Shown: positions 50,293 through 58,880, counted from the first letter of the stretch. The stretch: 64,000 bases of DNA from Agreia pratensis (GCF_900177685.1 NZ_FXAY01000002.1:124001-188000), one strand, 5' to 3'. The notes: generated from the sequence alone by a model not told the origin. Translations and numbers: made by a program.

Positions 50293-51153
50293 TCAGTACA
50301 GTGTGGCCTTTCCGGCGGCGTTGAACAGATCGATCTTCTGGGCTGCCGTCACCTTCATCGCGGCGATCGACGGCGGCTGGATCGTGTTGGGCTCACGCAC
50401 GCTGGCATCGGCGAGCACCTCGCGCATTTTGTTGTGGTAGCTCGCCTTGATGTCGGAGGAGATGTTGATTTTGTTGACTCCGAGCTTCACGGACTCGCCG
50501 ATCTCGTCGTCGGGGTTGTTCGATCCGCCGTGCAGAACGAGGGGGATGTTGACCTTCGCCTTGATGCGCTTGAGCAGCTCGAGCTTGAGCTCGGGCTTCA
50601 TGCTCGCCGGGTAGATTCCGTGGCTGGTTCCGATGGCGATGGCCAGGCTGTCGACGCCGGTCGCCTCGACGAACGTGACCGCTTCGTCGGGCTCGGTATA
50701 GATGATGGATGCGGCGCCGTCTTCGGCCTCGTTGTCGGTCTTGCCGATGGTGCCGAGCTCTCCCTCGACAGAGACTCCGACAGCGTGGGCGGTGTCGACG
50801 ACCTTCTTCGTGATGGCGATGTTCTCGTCGAACGGCAGCATCGAGCCGTCGATCATGACCGAGGTGAAGCCGCTCTGAATCGCGAGCAGCACCTGCTCAT
50901 AGCTCGCGCCGTGGTCGAGGTGGATCGTGACCGGCACACTCGAGCGGTTCGCCCTGGCGATGATCGCGTGCAGCACGTCGGTGCCGATGTGGCTCAGCTC
51001 GTCGGGGTGGATGGCGATGAGCAGTGGCGACTGCTTCTCTTCGCTGATCTCGAAGAGACCGTTCATCATGGCGTAGTCGCTGACGTTGAACGCCGGAACG
51101 GCGAAGTTGTTCGCGTTGGCGACGTCGAGAAGGTCTTTTCCGGATACGAGCAT
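50293..51153 (-). CDS. Class II fructose- or tagatose-bisphosphate aldolase
   Basis: A 286-residue zinc aldolase of the GatY/KbaY/FbaA type. TIHLDHG (Asp80 general acid/base region, His81 zinc ligand), SVEGELGTIGKTDNEAEDG, GTSHGIYP and LHGGSN carry the metal and phosphate contacts. LGVNKINISSDIKASYH near the end is typical. It splits a ketose 1,6-bisphosphate into dihydroxyacetone phosphate and glyceraldehyde 3-phosphate; fructose versus tagatose cannot be told apart by eye. In this operon it lies between the permeases and the ADP-dependent kinase, so it closes a route from an imported sugar to glycolysis. Confidence 0.88.
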   Translation of the reverse strand: MLVSGKDLLDVANANNFAVPAFNVSDYAMMNGLFEISEEKQSPLLIAIHPDELSHIGTDVLHAIIARANRSSVPVTIHLDHGASYEQVLLAIQSGFTSVMIDGSMLPFDENIAITKKVVDTAHAVGVSVEGELGTIGKTDNEAEDGAASIIYTEPDEAVTFVEATGVDSLAIAIGTSHGIYPASMKPELKLELLKRIKAKVNIPLVLHGGSNNPDDEIGESVKLGVNKINISSDIKASYHNKMREVLADASVREPNTIQPPSIAAMKVTAAQKIDLFNAAGKATLY

Positions 51154-51217
51154 TGTGGGTGTTCTCCTTGTGTTGTGGTGAGGCAGTGTTGTCGCGAGAA
51201 AGGGATGAAGAAGAGGG

Positions 51218-52135
51218 TCAGCTCTTGACGGCGCCGGCGGTCATACCGCCGATGAAGTAGCGCTGGAAGAAGAGGAAGAGGATGAGCACGGGGATGCAGC
51301 CGAGGATGCTCATCGCCATCATTTCGTTCCACTCGTAGGAGTTCTGGCCCATGAGCAGCTGGATGCCGATGGGCACCGTGCGCATGTCCTCCGTGCGGGT
51401 GAGCGTGAGGGCGAAGAGATACTCGTTCCACGCGATCATGAATGTGTAGACGCCCACCGAGACGATGCCGGGAATAGAGATCGGCACGAGGATGCGCCAG
51501 AGAACGGTGAGCGGGCCGGCCCCATCCATGCGGGCCGCCTCGTCGAGTTCCTTCGGCAGCGTGTTGAAGTAGCCGGTCATCATGATGATCGCGTAAGGCA
51601 GCGTGAACACCAGATAGGTGAGGATCAGGCCCTGGTAGGTGTTGTAGAGACCCAGCACCACCATCAGCCCGAAGAAGGGAATCAGCAGCGTGATCGGCGG
51701 CACCGCCTGGATGCTCACGATGATCATGTTGATCGGGCGCTTGCCCTTGAACTCGTAGCGGCTGAAGGCGTATGAGGCGAGGATCGCCACGAGGAGGGTG
51801 AGCGCTGTCACAGCCAGCGAGACGACGTAGCTGTTGATGAAGAAGCGCACCTTCGCGGGGTCGGTGAGGATCGTGATGTACGCGTCGAACGAGAAGTTCG
51901 AGGTGATCAGCTGCGGCGGGTAGGCGAAGATCTCGGTGTTCGGCTTGAAGGAGCTCGAGGCCATCCAGATGATCGGGAAGGCGGCGAACGCTGCTCCCGT
52001 CAGCAGCAGAACGATGATGACGACCTTGGCGAGCCGTTCCTTGGGCCGGCGCCGCGGCTTCTGCGCGGGCGAGCGTCGGGCGCCATCCGGTGTCGTACGA
52101 ACGGCCGGACTCTGTTTCTGGGCGAATGTCGTCAT
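51218..52135 (-). CDS. Sugar ABC transporter permease (MalG type)
   Basis: A 305-residue permease with six transmembrane segments and EAA loop [23 protein letters not shown] at 52135 lies one base after the stop of the other permease gene; GTG at 52144 would add three residues and overlap. A basic cytosolic N-terminus (RRSPAQKPRRRPKERL) precedes the first segment, and GMTAGAVKS ends the protein. Third CUT1 permease pair of the window, again without a local ATPase. Confidence 0.9.
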   Translation of the reverse strand: MTTFAQKQSPAVRTTPDGARRSPAQKPRRRPKERLAKVVIIVLLLTGAAFAAFPIIWMASSSFKPNTEIFAYPPQLITSNFSFDAYITILTDPAKVRFFINSYVVSLAVTALTLLVAILASYAFSRYEFKGKRPINMIIVSIQAVPPITLLIPFFGLMVVLGLYNTYQGLILTYLVFTLPYAIIMMTGYFNTLPKELDEAARMDGAGPLTVLWRILVPISIPGIVSVGVYTFMIAWNEYLFALTLTRTEDMRTVPIGIQLLMGQNSYEWNEMMAMSILGCIPVLILFLFFQRYFIGGMTAGAVKS

Positions 52136-52136
52136 G

Positions 52137-53072
52137 TCAGTCACGCGCTTTCTGGTGACGCACGTAGAAGAATGCGAGCACCATGGTGAGAAGGAGGATG
52201 AGCACGGCGCTCGCGGAGGCGACGGAGAACTCGTAGCGGCTGAAGGCGAGCTTGTACGTGTAGGTGCTGAGCATCTCCGTGACGTTGACCGGGCCTCCGC
52301 CGGTGGTCATCCAGATCAAGGCGAACTGCTGTGAGGTCCAGATGATGTCGAGCACGCTCATGCTGATGATGATCGGCTTCAGTTGCGGCAGGGTCACGTT
52401 CCAGAAACGCTGAAATGCGGATGCGCCGTCGACGCGGGCCGCCTCGTACAGATCGGCGGGCACGCCCTGCAGACCGGCGAGGAGAGTGACCATGTAGAAC
52501 GAGTAGCCGGCCCAGATGTTGATGAAGGTCACGGCGAGCAGCGCGGTGTCGGGAGACGACAGCCACTCGATGCCCTTGTCGGTGAGGCCGAGCGAGATGA
52601 GGAGGTAGTTGACGACGCCGTTCGGGTTCAGCATCAGGCGCCAGAGCACCGCGATGATGGCGACGGTGAAGAGCCACGGCAAGATGTAGACGACTCGGAA
52701 GAGCGCCTTGGTGACGTTGCCGACGAGGGGCGAGTTCAGCAGCATGGCGAAGCCGAGGCCCAGCAGCAGGTGCGCCGCGACGCTGACCAGCGTGAAGAAG
52801 AGGGTGTTGCCGGTCGCGGTGCGGAACACCGGGTCGCTCAGCACCTCGACATAGTTGTCGATGCCGACGAACACCGGGTTCTTGTTCGTGATCACGTTGT
52901 CCATGAACGAGTACCCGATGACCATGATCACCGGAATGAGCATGAGCACGAGCATCACGATGACGGTCGGCGAGAGGAATGCGTAGGGTGTCAGCTTGCG
53001 TGCGGTGGGGGCCCACCTGGAGGTGCGGCTCTTCGTGCTGCCCGGTCTGACGACGGTGTTGGTCGAGGCCAC
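52137..53072 (-). CDS. Sugar ABC transporter permease (MalF type)
   Basis: A 311-residue permease. GTG at 53072 has AAAGG at eight bases; a start at 53195 would run through the intercistronic hairpin. Six transmembrane segments, EAA loop LYEAARVDGASAFQRFWNV, and YSFMDNVITNKNPVFVGIDNYVEVL as the typical first outer loop. It forms the channel with the MalG-type subunit encoded directly after. Confidence 0.9.
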   Translation of the reverse strand: MASTNTVVRPGSTKSRTSRWAPTARKLTPYAFLSPTVIVMLVLMLIPVIMVIGYSFMDNVITNKNPVFVGIDNYVEVLSDPVFRTATGNTLFFTLVSVAAHLLLGLGFAMLLNSPLVGNVTKALFRVVYILPWLFTVAIIAVLWRLMLNPNGVVNYLLISLGLTDKGIEWLSSPDTALLAVTFINIWAGYSFYMVTLLAGLQGVPADLYEAARVDGASAFQRFWNVTLPQLKPIIISMSVLDIIWTSQQFALIWMTTGGGPVNVTEMLSTYTYKLAFSRYEFSVASASAVLILLLTMVLAFFYVRHQKARD

Positions 53073-53096
53073 TGCAGAAGCCTTTCTGTGAGGGGT

Positions 53097-53144
53097 GGCC
53101 GCGCCGCGGTTTCCCTCTCTGTGAGAGGGGTCCGCGGCGCGGCC
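53097..53144 (-). terminator. Intercistronic stem-loop between binding protein and permease genes
   Basis: A 13-bp perfect GC stem (GGCCGCGCCGCGG at 53097-53109 with its complement at 53132-53144) encloses a second perfect 7-bp stem (CCCTCTC / GAGAGGG). It lies 32 bases after the binding-protein stop, the same position as the hairpins at 8337 and 31102. Confidence 0.7.
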
Positions 53145-53176
53145 GTCAATCGACGGGTGTTTGTGGGGCGGGGGTG

Positions 53177-54466
53177 TTAGAACTCCCCGACCCACGCATC
53201 CTGAGCCTTCTTGAGGCCGTCATCGACCGACTCGTCTCCCTGCAGAATCGCCTGCAGCTGCTCGTCGAAGAGACGCATCAGCTGCTCGGCCACGGGCAGT
53301 CCGACGAACTCGTTGGCGGGCTTTCCCTTGGAGTAGATGTCGAAGGCCTGCTTGAACAGCGGGTCGCTCGACGAGAAGTCGGGCACGCTCTTCGTGTTAC
53401 CGGGGAACGCATTCGCGAGAGTCGACAGCTCGGAGTTCGTCTTCTCGTTCATCAGGAACTGCACGAGCTTCCACGACTCTGCCGGGTGCTTGCTGCTGGC
53501 AGACACGCCCACGCCCCACGAGGCGTAGGGAATGCCACGTTCACCCGTGAACCCGTCTTCGGCGGGAATGGCGGAGATGCTGAACTTGAGGTCGGGGTTC
53601 GACTTGCGGATCAGATCGATGTGCGACAGCGAGTCGATCATCATGCCGACCCGGCCGTTGGTGAACTCCTCGACCTTGTCTTGTTCTTTCATCGTGGCCG
53701 AGCCGGGTGCGATGACACCCGCGTCATTCAGGCTCTTGATGTACTTCACGGCGCCCGTGACGTCGTCGTTGGTCACGTCGGGCTTGCCGTCTTTCAGCAT
53801 GGTTCCACCCGACGACCAGACCCACGACATCACGTCGTTCTGGATGCCGTTGGGCGCCTCGGATGAGAGCGGCAGGACCCATCCGCTCGTGTTGTCGCCG
53901 AGCGCGGTCACGGCCTTGGCGGCCGTCTCGAATTCGGTTCGGGTCGACGGGGGCGCGGTGACCCCTGCCTTCGCGAGCAGATCGTCGTTCGTGAAGAGCG
54001 GGTAGACGAAGTTGACCACGGGGATCATCTGGGTCTTGCCGTCGACCTTGATCGTCGAGGCGAGCTCACTGTCGTCGTACTTGGCGTCTTTCATCAGAGT
54101 GCTGAGGTCGGCGAGTGCGCCCTGCTTGGCGAAGTCGCTGACCCACGCGCCGTCGAGGCCGACGACGTCGGACATCGTGCCGGCCGCCGCTCCAGCGAAG
54201 AGTTGCTCCTTCGTAGAGGCGTAGGGGCCGCTGAGCAGCTTGACCTTGATGCCGGGGTTCTCACTCTCGAAGGTGTCCATCAGGGTGCGCAACGCGCCGT
54301 CGGGCAGCTCCGGCTCCCACCACTGAGCGAGTTCGATGGTGACGTCTCCGCCTGAGCTCGAGGCGTCGCTTCCGGCGCCGGACGAGCAGCCGGTGATGAG
54401 GGTGAGGGCCGCGGCGGCAGCCACGGCAGTGGTGACGCCTCTTCTAAAACGAGCTTCTTTGCTCAT
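53177..54466 (-). CDS. Sugar ABC transporter solute-binding lipoprotein
   Basis: A 429-residue CUT1 binding protein with a lipoprotein signal (RFRRG, hydrophobic 11-24, lipobox ITGC with Cys27) and Ser/Gly tether. The binding domain opens with TIELAQWWEPELPDGALRTLMDTFE and has RVGMMIDSLSHIDLI. First gene of the minus-strand operon: binding protein, two permeases, aldolase, ADP-dependent kinase. The ligand is a sugar or polyol whose catabolism passes through a ketose bisphosphate; its identity cannot be read from sequence. Confidence 0.9.
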   Translation of the reverse strand: MSKEARFRRGVTTAVAAAAALTLITGCSSGAGSDASSSGGDVTIELAQWWEPELPDGALRTLMDTFESENPGIKVKLLSGPYASTKEQLFAGAAAGTMSDVVGLDGAWVSDFAKQGALADLSTLMKDAKYDDSELASTIKVDGKTQMIPVVNFVYPLFTNDDLLAKAGVTAPPSTRTEFETAAKAVTALGDNTSGWVLPLSSEAPNGIQNDVMSWVWSSGGTMLKDGKPDVTNDDVTGAVKYIKSLNDAGVIAPGSATMKEQDKVEEFTNGRVGMMIDSLSHIDLIRKSNPDLKFSISAIPAEDGFTGERGIPYASWGVGVSASSKHPAESWKLVQFLMNEKTNSELSTLANAFPGNTKSVPDFSSSDPLFKQAFDIYSKGKPANEFVGLPVAEQLMRLFDEQLQAILQGDESVDDGLKKAQDAWVGEF

Positions 54467-54500
54467 GTCTCTCCTATGAGATGCGGGATCGTGCTGTTGA

Positions 54501-54520
54501 GTGCGCTTTTGTGCGCCTTA
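54501..54520. promoter_or_regulatory. Direct repeats GTGCGC-N4, probable DeoR-family operator
   Basis: GTGCGCTTTT and GTGCGCCTTA follow each other with a 10-bp period, just downstream of the predicted transcription start of the sugar operon. A further GTGCGC followed by ACTTATGCG is at 54572-54586, closer to the regulator gene. DeoR/GlpR proteins bind repeated short half-sites of this kind. Confidence 0.5.
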
Positions 54521-54528
54521 TCGTTGTG

Positions 54529-54557
54529 ACAGTAGTCGCTTGCCTCGTTTAACGCAA
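54529..54557 (-). promoter_or_regulatory. Promoter of the aldolase/ADP-kinase sugar operon
   Basis: On the minus strand TTGCGT (54552-54557), a 17-base spacer and TACTGT (54529-54534). Transcription would start near 54522, immediately before the GTGCGC repeats. Confidence 0.55.
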
Positions 54558-54669
54558 GTAACCGCATCACAGTGCGCACTTATGCGTTTTTCGAGCTGCT
54601 ACTGGAGAGAATGTCTCGCCGCTGGGCAAGAGGTTGCAGCTTTCTGCAGTGTTCTGCTAGAAATCAGAC

Positions 54670-55515
54670 GTGGCTGACTCTTCCTTTTCCTCAGACGGCG
54701 ACGACCAGCCCCTTCGGTTGCCGGCCGGACGCAAAGCGGATCTCGCCGCATATGTCACGGAGGTAGGCGAGGTCACCGTGTCTGCGCTGGCCGCTCGGTT
54801 CGGCGTTTCGGCCGATACCATCCGACGAGATCTCGATCAGCTCGACGCCGACGGGTTTCTGGTGCGAACGCACGGCGGCGCGGTGAGTATCGCGGTGATG
54901 CCGTCCACCGAGAAGAAGCTCGATGTGCGCCTCCGCTTGCAGCGGTCGGCCAAGGAGAAGATCGGCGCGCTCGCGGCGGGTCTCGTCGAGAACGGTTCGG
55001 TCGTCATGATCAATGCCGGTACCACGACGCTCGCCGTCGTGCGGCATCTCGAAGATCATCGCGAGTTGACGATCGCCACGAACAATCTGCGTATTCCGAC
55101 CGAGATCTCGCCCAAGATCTGCCGCGACCTCTACGTGTTCGGCGGAGCCGTGAGACTGAGTGGACAGGCCACGATCGGTCCGATCGGGTTCCAGTTCTCG
55201 GATTCGGGAAACGACCTCGATCTGCACTCCGACCTCGCCCTCATCTCGGTCGGCGCGGTGTCTGCCGAGAGCGGATTCTCGACCAGCAATCTCGCCGAAG
55301 CGATGATGATGAGCGAGATGATCTCGCGCGCGACGAGGGTCGCCATTCTGGCCGACTCCACCAAGTTCGACCGTCGCCTCTTCGCTCAGGTGGCCGATCT
55401 CGCCAGCGCCGACTACCTGGTCACCGATGTCGCCCCGCCCGCAGACCTCGGGCACGCGCTCCGCGAGAACGGTGTCAAGGTTCTTCTGCCGCCGAACCCT
55501 TCGGGCGCAGAATAG
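54670..55515 (+). CDS. DeoR/GlpR-family transcriptional regulator
   Basis: A 281-residue regulator (GTG start). N-terminal HTH at about 33-70 (VTVSALAARFGVSADTIRRDLDQLDADGFLVRTHGG) and a C-terminal sugar-phosphate-binding DeoRC domain with SVVMINAGTTTLAVVRHL and VAILADSTKFDRRLFAQV. It is divergent from the operon of importer, aldolase and ADP-type kinase and very likely represses it, with a sugar phosphate from the pathway as inducer. Confidence 0.9.
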   Translation: MADSSFSSDGDDQPLRLPAGRKADLAAYVTEVGEVTVSALAARFGVSADTIRRDLDQLDADGFLVRTHGGAVSIAVMPSTEKKLDVRLRLQRSAKEKIGALAAGLVENGSVVMINAGTTTLAVVRHLEDHRELTIATNNLRIPTEISPKICRDLYVFGGAVRLSGQATIGPIGFQFSDSGNDLDLHSDLALISVGAVSAESGFSTSNLAEAMMMSEMISRATRVAILADSTKFDRRLFAQVADLASADYLVTDVAPPADLGHALRENGVKVLLPPNPSGAE

Positions 55516-55519
55516 GTCC

Positions 55520-55927
55520 ATGAGCAGCTTCAACGATCAGATCATCGAGGAGTTCCGCGCCAACGGCGGCTACGTCGAGACGGCCGGGTTCGGAGACAAG
55601 CTCATCCTTCTGCACACGCGGGGTGCGCGCACCGGTGAGGAGCGGGTAGTGCCCACCATGGCGCTGCGCGACGAAGACTCCTGGCTCATCTACGCGTCGA
55701 AGGCCGGTGCGCCCGAGCATCCGGCCTGGTACTTCAATCTGCTCGAGCACCCGGACATCACGATCGAGACCCCGCACGGCGTGGTCGAGGTGACGGCTCA
55801 TGAGCTGCACGGCGAGGAGCGCGATGCTGCCTGGAGCCAGGTCGTGGCCGTCTCACCTGGCTTCGGCGACTACGCGGTCAAGGCCGCGCCGCGCGTCATC
55901 CCGGTGCTCAGACTGACGCCGCGGTAA
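55520..55927 (+). CDS. Nitroreductase-family deazaflavin (F420)-dependent oxidoreductase
   Basis: A 135-residue split-barrel protein of the Rv3547 (DDN) type: LILLHTRGARTGEERVVPTMALRDEDSWLIYASKAGAPEHPAWYFNLLEHPDITIE is the family hallmark, with the HTRGARTGE phosphate-binding loop for F420. It reduces activated double bonds or nitro groups with F420H2; the native substrate is unknown. It starts four bases after the DeoR stop and may be co-transcribed with it. Confidence 0.85.
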   Translation: MSSFNDQIIEEFRANGGYVETAGFGDKLILLHTRGARTGEERVVPTMALRDEDSWLIYASKAGAPEHPAWYFNLLEHPDITIETPHGVVEVTAHELHGEERDAAWSQVVAVSPGFGDYAVKAAPRVIPVLRLTPR

Positions 55928-55984
55928 CGCTCGCGTTCTCCGCGCTCATGTGACAGCCCGCGGCCGGGCTGGCACACTCGAGGC

Positions 55985-56935
55985 ATGAGATTGAGCTCCC
56001 GACCTGCGCGTCGCATCCGATCGGGTGGCCTTGTCATCGCTGCCGGCGTGACCGTTCTCGTTCTGCTGGGCGGCTGCGCGGCGTCCGAGGCCCCGGCTGC
56101 GCCGCAGACGACGTCGGCGCCCGTGACCTCGACGCCGCCGACGGTGCCGAACGATCCCACTCCCGCCTTCGCAGAGCTCGAGCAGGAGTTCGACGCTCGC
56201 CTCGGCGTGTACGCGCTCGATCCCGACAGCCGGGCGGAGGTCGCCTACCGGGCCGACGAGAGGTTCGCGTATGCCTCGACGTTCAAGGCTCTCGCGGTAG
56301 GGATTCTGCTGAAGACGGTGCCTGATGACCAGCTCGATCAGCTCGTCACGTACGACGCGAGCGAGCTGCTTCCGAACTCGCCCGTCACCGAGGCGAACGT
56401 CGACAGCGGCATGACGCTGCGCGCTGTGGCCGAGGCCGCCGTGCGATTCAGTGACAACACCGCGGGCAACATCGTGCTCGAGAAGCTGGGCGGGCCGGAG
56501 GGGTTCACCCAGGCTCTGCGCGAGCTCGGCGACACCACCACCAGCTCGGATCGCATCGAGACGGATCTCAACAGCGCGATCCCGGGTGACACCCGCGACA
56601 CGACCACGCCGCGTGCGTTCGCGCTCGACCTCGCGACGCTGCTCACCACCGACGCGTTGGGTGCCGCGCAGCAGGCGCAGCTCATCGATTGGATGACCGG
56701 CAACGCCACCGGCGCCGAGCTGATAGCGGCGGGTCTGGATGCCGGATGGTCGGTCGCCGACAAGTCGGGCGCCGGTGCATACGGCACGCGAAACGACATC
56801 GCGCTTCTGTGGCCTCCGAGTGGATCGCCGATCGTGCTCGTCGTCATGTCGAACCGCCCCGCAGAAGACGCCGATTACGACAACGCGCTCATCGCACGCG
56901 CCGCGGAGGCCGCCCTGGCGGGCCTCGGCTACTGA
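55985..56935 (+). CDS. bla: Class A beta-lactamase, lipoprotein form
   Basis: A 316-residue protein. Residues 1-31 are a lipoprotein signal (lipobox LGGC, Cys31) followed by a Pro/Thr tether. The class A motifs are present: Ser98-x-x-Lys101 (STFK; Ser70 and Lys73 in standard numbering), SDN at 156-158, Glu192 in the omega loop (ETDLN; Glu166) and KSG at 260-262, where KTG is usual. It hydrolyses beta-lactam antibiotics at the outer face of the membrane. No regulator of the BlaI type is adjacent. Its length beyond the usual 290 residues is due to the tether. Confidence 0.9.
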   Translation: MRLSSRPARRIRSGGLVIAAGVTVLVLLGGCAASEAPAAPQTTSAPVTSTPPTVPNDPTPAFAELEQEFDARLGVYALDPDSRAEVAYRADERFAYASTFKALAVGILLKTVPDDQLDQLVTYDASELLPNSPVTEANVDSGMTLRAVAEAAVRFSDNTAGNIVLEKLGGPEGFTQALRELGDTTTSSDRIETDLNSAIPGDTRDTTTPRAFALDLATLLTTDALGAAQQAQLIDWMTGNATGAELIAAGLDAGWSVADKSGAGAYGTRNDIALLWPPSGSPIVLVVMSNRPAEDADYDNALIARAAEAALAGLGY

Positions 56936-56942
56936 GCGACGG

Positions 56943-57605
56943 CTACGTGACCGGCTCGCCCTGCCAGGTCTCCACGTGCCATCCGGCGGCGGGGCTGCCG
57001 GTGAGTGCGACGATGCCCGTGTTCTCCAGGCCGTGCGTCGAGGTGAACTCCGGGCCGAGGTTGTCGGCCCTGCCGGCCACCCACACGCGGATCGCGGCGT
57101 CGTGGTCGACAACGGCGACCGTGTCGCCATCCGGATTCTCGCCCCCTTGGTGAGCCTGCCAGATCTCGGCGATGCCGCGGTCGAAGCGCTCGAAGAAGTG
57201 GTCGCCGCTGAATCCGCCGGGAACGGCGGCAGAGAAGTCGCCCTGAGCCCAGACCTGCATCGGCAGTGCATAGGCCGACATCGCCTCGTGATCGCCGCGG
57301 TCTTCGAGGTCGCCCGCTTCGATCTCGTGGATGCCCTCGATCACCGTCACGGGCAGGCCCGTCTGCCGTGCCAGGGGCTCGGCCGTGAGTTGGGTTCGGC
57401 GAAGAGTGGATGCGTAGAGGCCGTCGATAGGCACGTCGCGCAGGGCATCGGCGAGGGTGTCGGCCTGCTCTCGACCGCGCGCGGTGAGATCGGGGCCGGG
57501 CTGCGTCGTCGACAGGATGCCCGATTCGTTCGCAGTGGACTCAGCGTGCCGAATCAGGAGGATTCGAATCGAGGCGTTCTCTACTGAATTCCATGTGCGC
57601 GACAT
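56943..57605 (-). CDS. Histidine phosphatase family protein
   Basis: A 220-residue protein of the phosphoglycerate mutase-like superfamily. LLIRHAEST carries the nucleophile His20; DLTARGREQADTLADAL, LYASTLRRTQLTAEPLA, HEIEAGDLEDR and VVDHDAAIRVW (second catalytic His) are all in place. A phosphatase role on small phosphates is likely; the substrate is unknown. ATG at 57605 follows TAGGCT by six bases. It is convergent with the beta-lactamase gene and divergent from the formaldehyde dehydrogenase gene. Confidence 0.85.
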   Translation of the reverse strand: MSRTWNSVENASIRILLIRHAESTANESGILSTTQPGPDLTARGREQADTLADALRDVPIDGLYASTLRRTQLTAEPLARQTGLPVTVIEGIHEIEAGDLEDRGDHEAMSAYALPMQVWAQGDFSAAVPGGFSGDHFFERFDRGIAEIWQAHQGGENPDGDTVAVVDHDAAIRVWVAGRADNLGPEFTSTHGLENTGIVALTGSPAAGWHVETWQGEPVT

Positions 57606-57611
57606 AGACTC

Positions 57612-57617
57612 AGCCTA
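57612..57617 (-). promoter_or_regulatory. -10 hexamer TAGGCT, leaderless start of the phosphatase gene
   Basis: On the minus strand TAGGCT ends six bases before the ATG at 57605. Confidence 0.5.
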
Positions 57618-57660
57618 GCGATGCCCCTCGTTTCGGGGCACACGATCAAAGGAGATCCGC

Positions 57661-58872
57661 ATGGCATCAAACAGAGCAGTCGCATACAAAGGACCGGGCG
57701 AAGTCGAGGTCATCGACATCGACTACCCCGTCTTCGAGCTGAAAGACGGGCCAGGGGTCAACCCCGCGAATGTCGGCCGCAAGGTGCCGCACGGAGCGAT
57801 CATCAGAACGATCGCAACGAACATCTGCGGCTCGGATCAGCACATGGTGCGAGGTCGCACAACTGCGCCGGTGAACCTGGTTCTCGGCCACGAGATCACC
57901 GGTGAGGTGGTCGAAGTCGGCCCCGGCGTCGAGTTCATCAAGGTCGGCGACATCGTGAGTGTTCCCTTCAACATCGCCTGCGGCCGCTGCCGTAACTGCA
58001 AGGAGCGCAAGACGGGCATCTGCCTCAATGTGAACCCCGACCGGCCGGGCAGCGCCTACGGCTATGTCGACATGGGTGGCTGGGTTGGCGGTCAGGCCGA
58101 GTTCGTTTTGGTTCCGTATGCCGACTGGAACCTGCTGAAGTTCCCCGACCGCGATCAGGCGCTCGAGAAGATCATGGATCTGACGATGCTGTCCGACATC
58201 TTCCCGACCGGATTCCACGGAGCGGTCACGGCCGGCGTCGGCGTCGGATCTACCGTGTACGTCGCGGGTGCCGGCCCCGTCGGTCTCGCTGCGGCCACGA
58301 GTGCGCTGCTTCTCGGGGCTGCGGCCGTCATCGTCGGCGACTTCAACGACGATCGCCTGGCGCAGGCGCGCAGCTTCGGATGCGAGACCGTCAATCTGGG
58401 TGCCGGCGAGCTCGTCGACCAGATCGAGCAGATCCTCGGAGTTCCCGAGGTCGACTGCGGTGTCGACGCCGTGGGCTTCGAGGCCAGGGGTCACGGCGGC
58501 GGTGAGGCGCCCGCGACGGTGCTGAACTCGCTGATGGATGTGACCGCGGCGGGAGGCGCTCTGGGTATTCCGGGACTCTACGTCACGGGTGACCCGGGCG
58601 GAGTCGACGAGGCGGCGCAGAAGGGCTCGCTGTCGCTCAGTTTGGGTACCGGATGGGCCAAGTCGCTGTCGTTCACCACGGGGCAGTGCCCGGTGATGAA
58701 GTACAACTACGGCCTGATGCAGGCGATTCTGCACGACCGCGTGCACATCGCCAAGAACGTGAACGCCAAGGCGATCTCGCTCGACGACGCACCCCGCGGC
58801 TACGCGGAGTTCGACGCCGGAGCGGCCACGAAGTACGTTCTCAACCCGAACGGCTACCTCGACGCGGCGTAG
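57661..58872 (+). CDS. fdhA: Glutathione-independent formaldehyde dehydrogenase
   Basis: A 403-residue zinc-dependent MDR enzyme of the Pseudomonas putida FdhA type. ATG follows AAAGGAG. Catalytic zinc ligands Cys56 (TNICGSDQHM) and His77 with Glu78 (LGHEITGEV), the structural zinc cluster CGRCRNCKERKTGIC, the NAD-binding VAGAGPVGLAAATSALLLGA and the insertion with GGWVGGQAEFVLVPYADWNLLKFPD are typical. It oxidises formaldehyde to formate with NAD and no thiol cofactor. Three genes on, an FdhF-type molybdopterin protein could act on formate, forming a detoxification line. Confidence 0.92.
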   Translation: MASNRAVAYKGPGEVEVIDIDYPVFELKDGPGVNPANVGRKVPHGAIIRTIATNICGSDQHMVRGRTTAPVNLVLGHEITGEVVEVGPGVEFIKVGDIVSVPFNIACGRCRNCKERKTGICLNVNPDRPGSAYGYVDMGGWVGGQAEFVLVPYADWNLLKFPDRDQALEKIMDLTMLSDIFPTGFHGAVTAGVGVGSTVYVAGAGPVGLAAATSALLLGAAAVIVGDFNDDRLAQARSFGCETVNLGAGELVDQIEQILGVPEVDCGVDAVGFEARGHGGGEAPATVLNSLMDVTAAGGALGIPGLYVTGDPGGVDEAAQKGSLSLSLGTGWAKSLSFTTGQCPVMKYNYGLMQAILHDRVHIAKNVNAKAISLDDAPRGYAEFDAGAATKYVLNPNGYLDAA

Positions 58873-58880
58873 CTCCGTGC

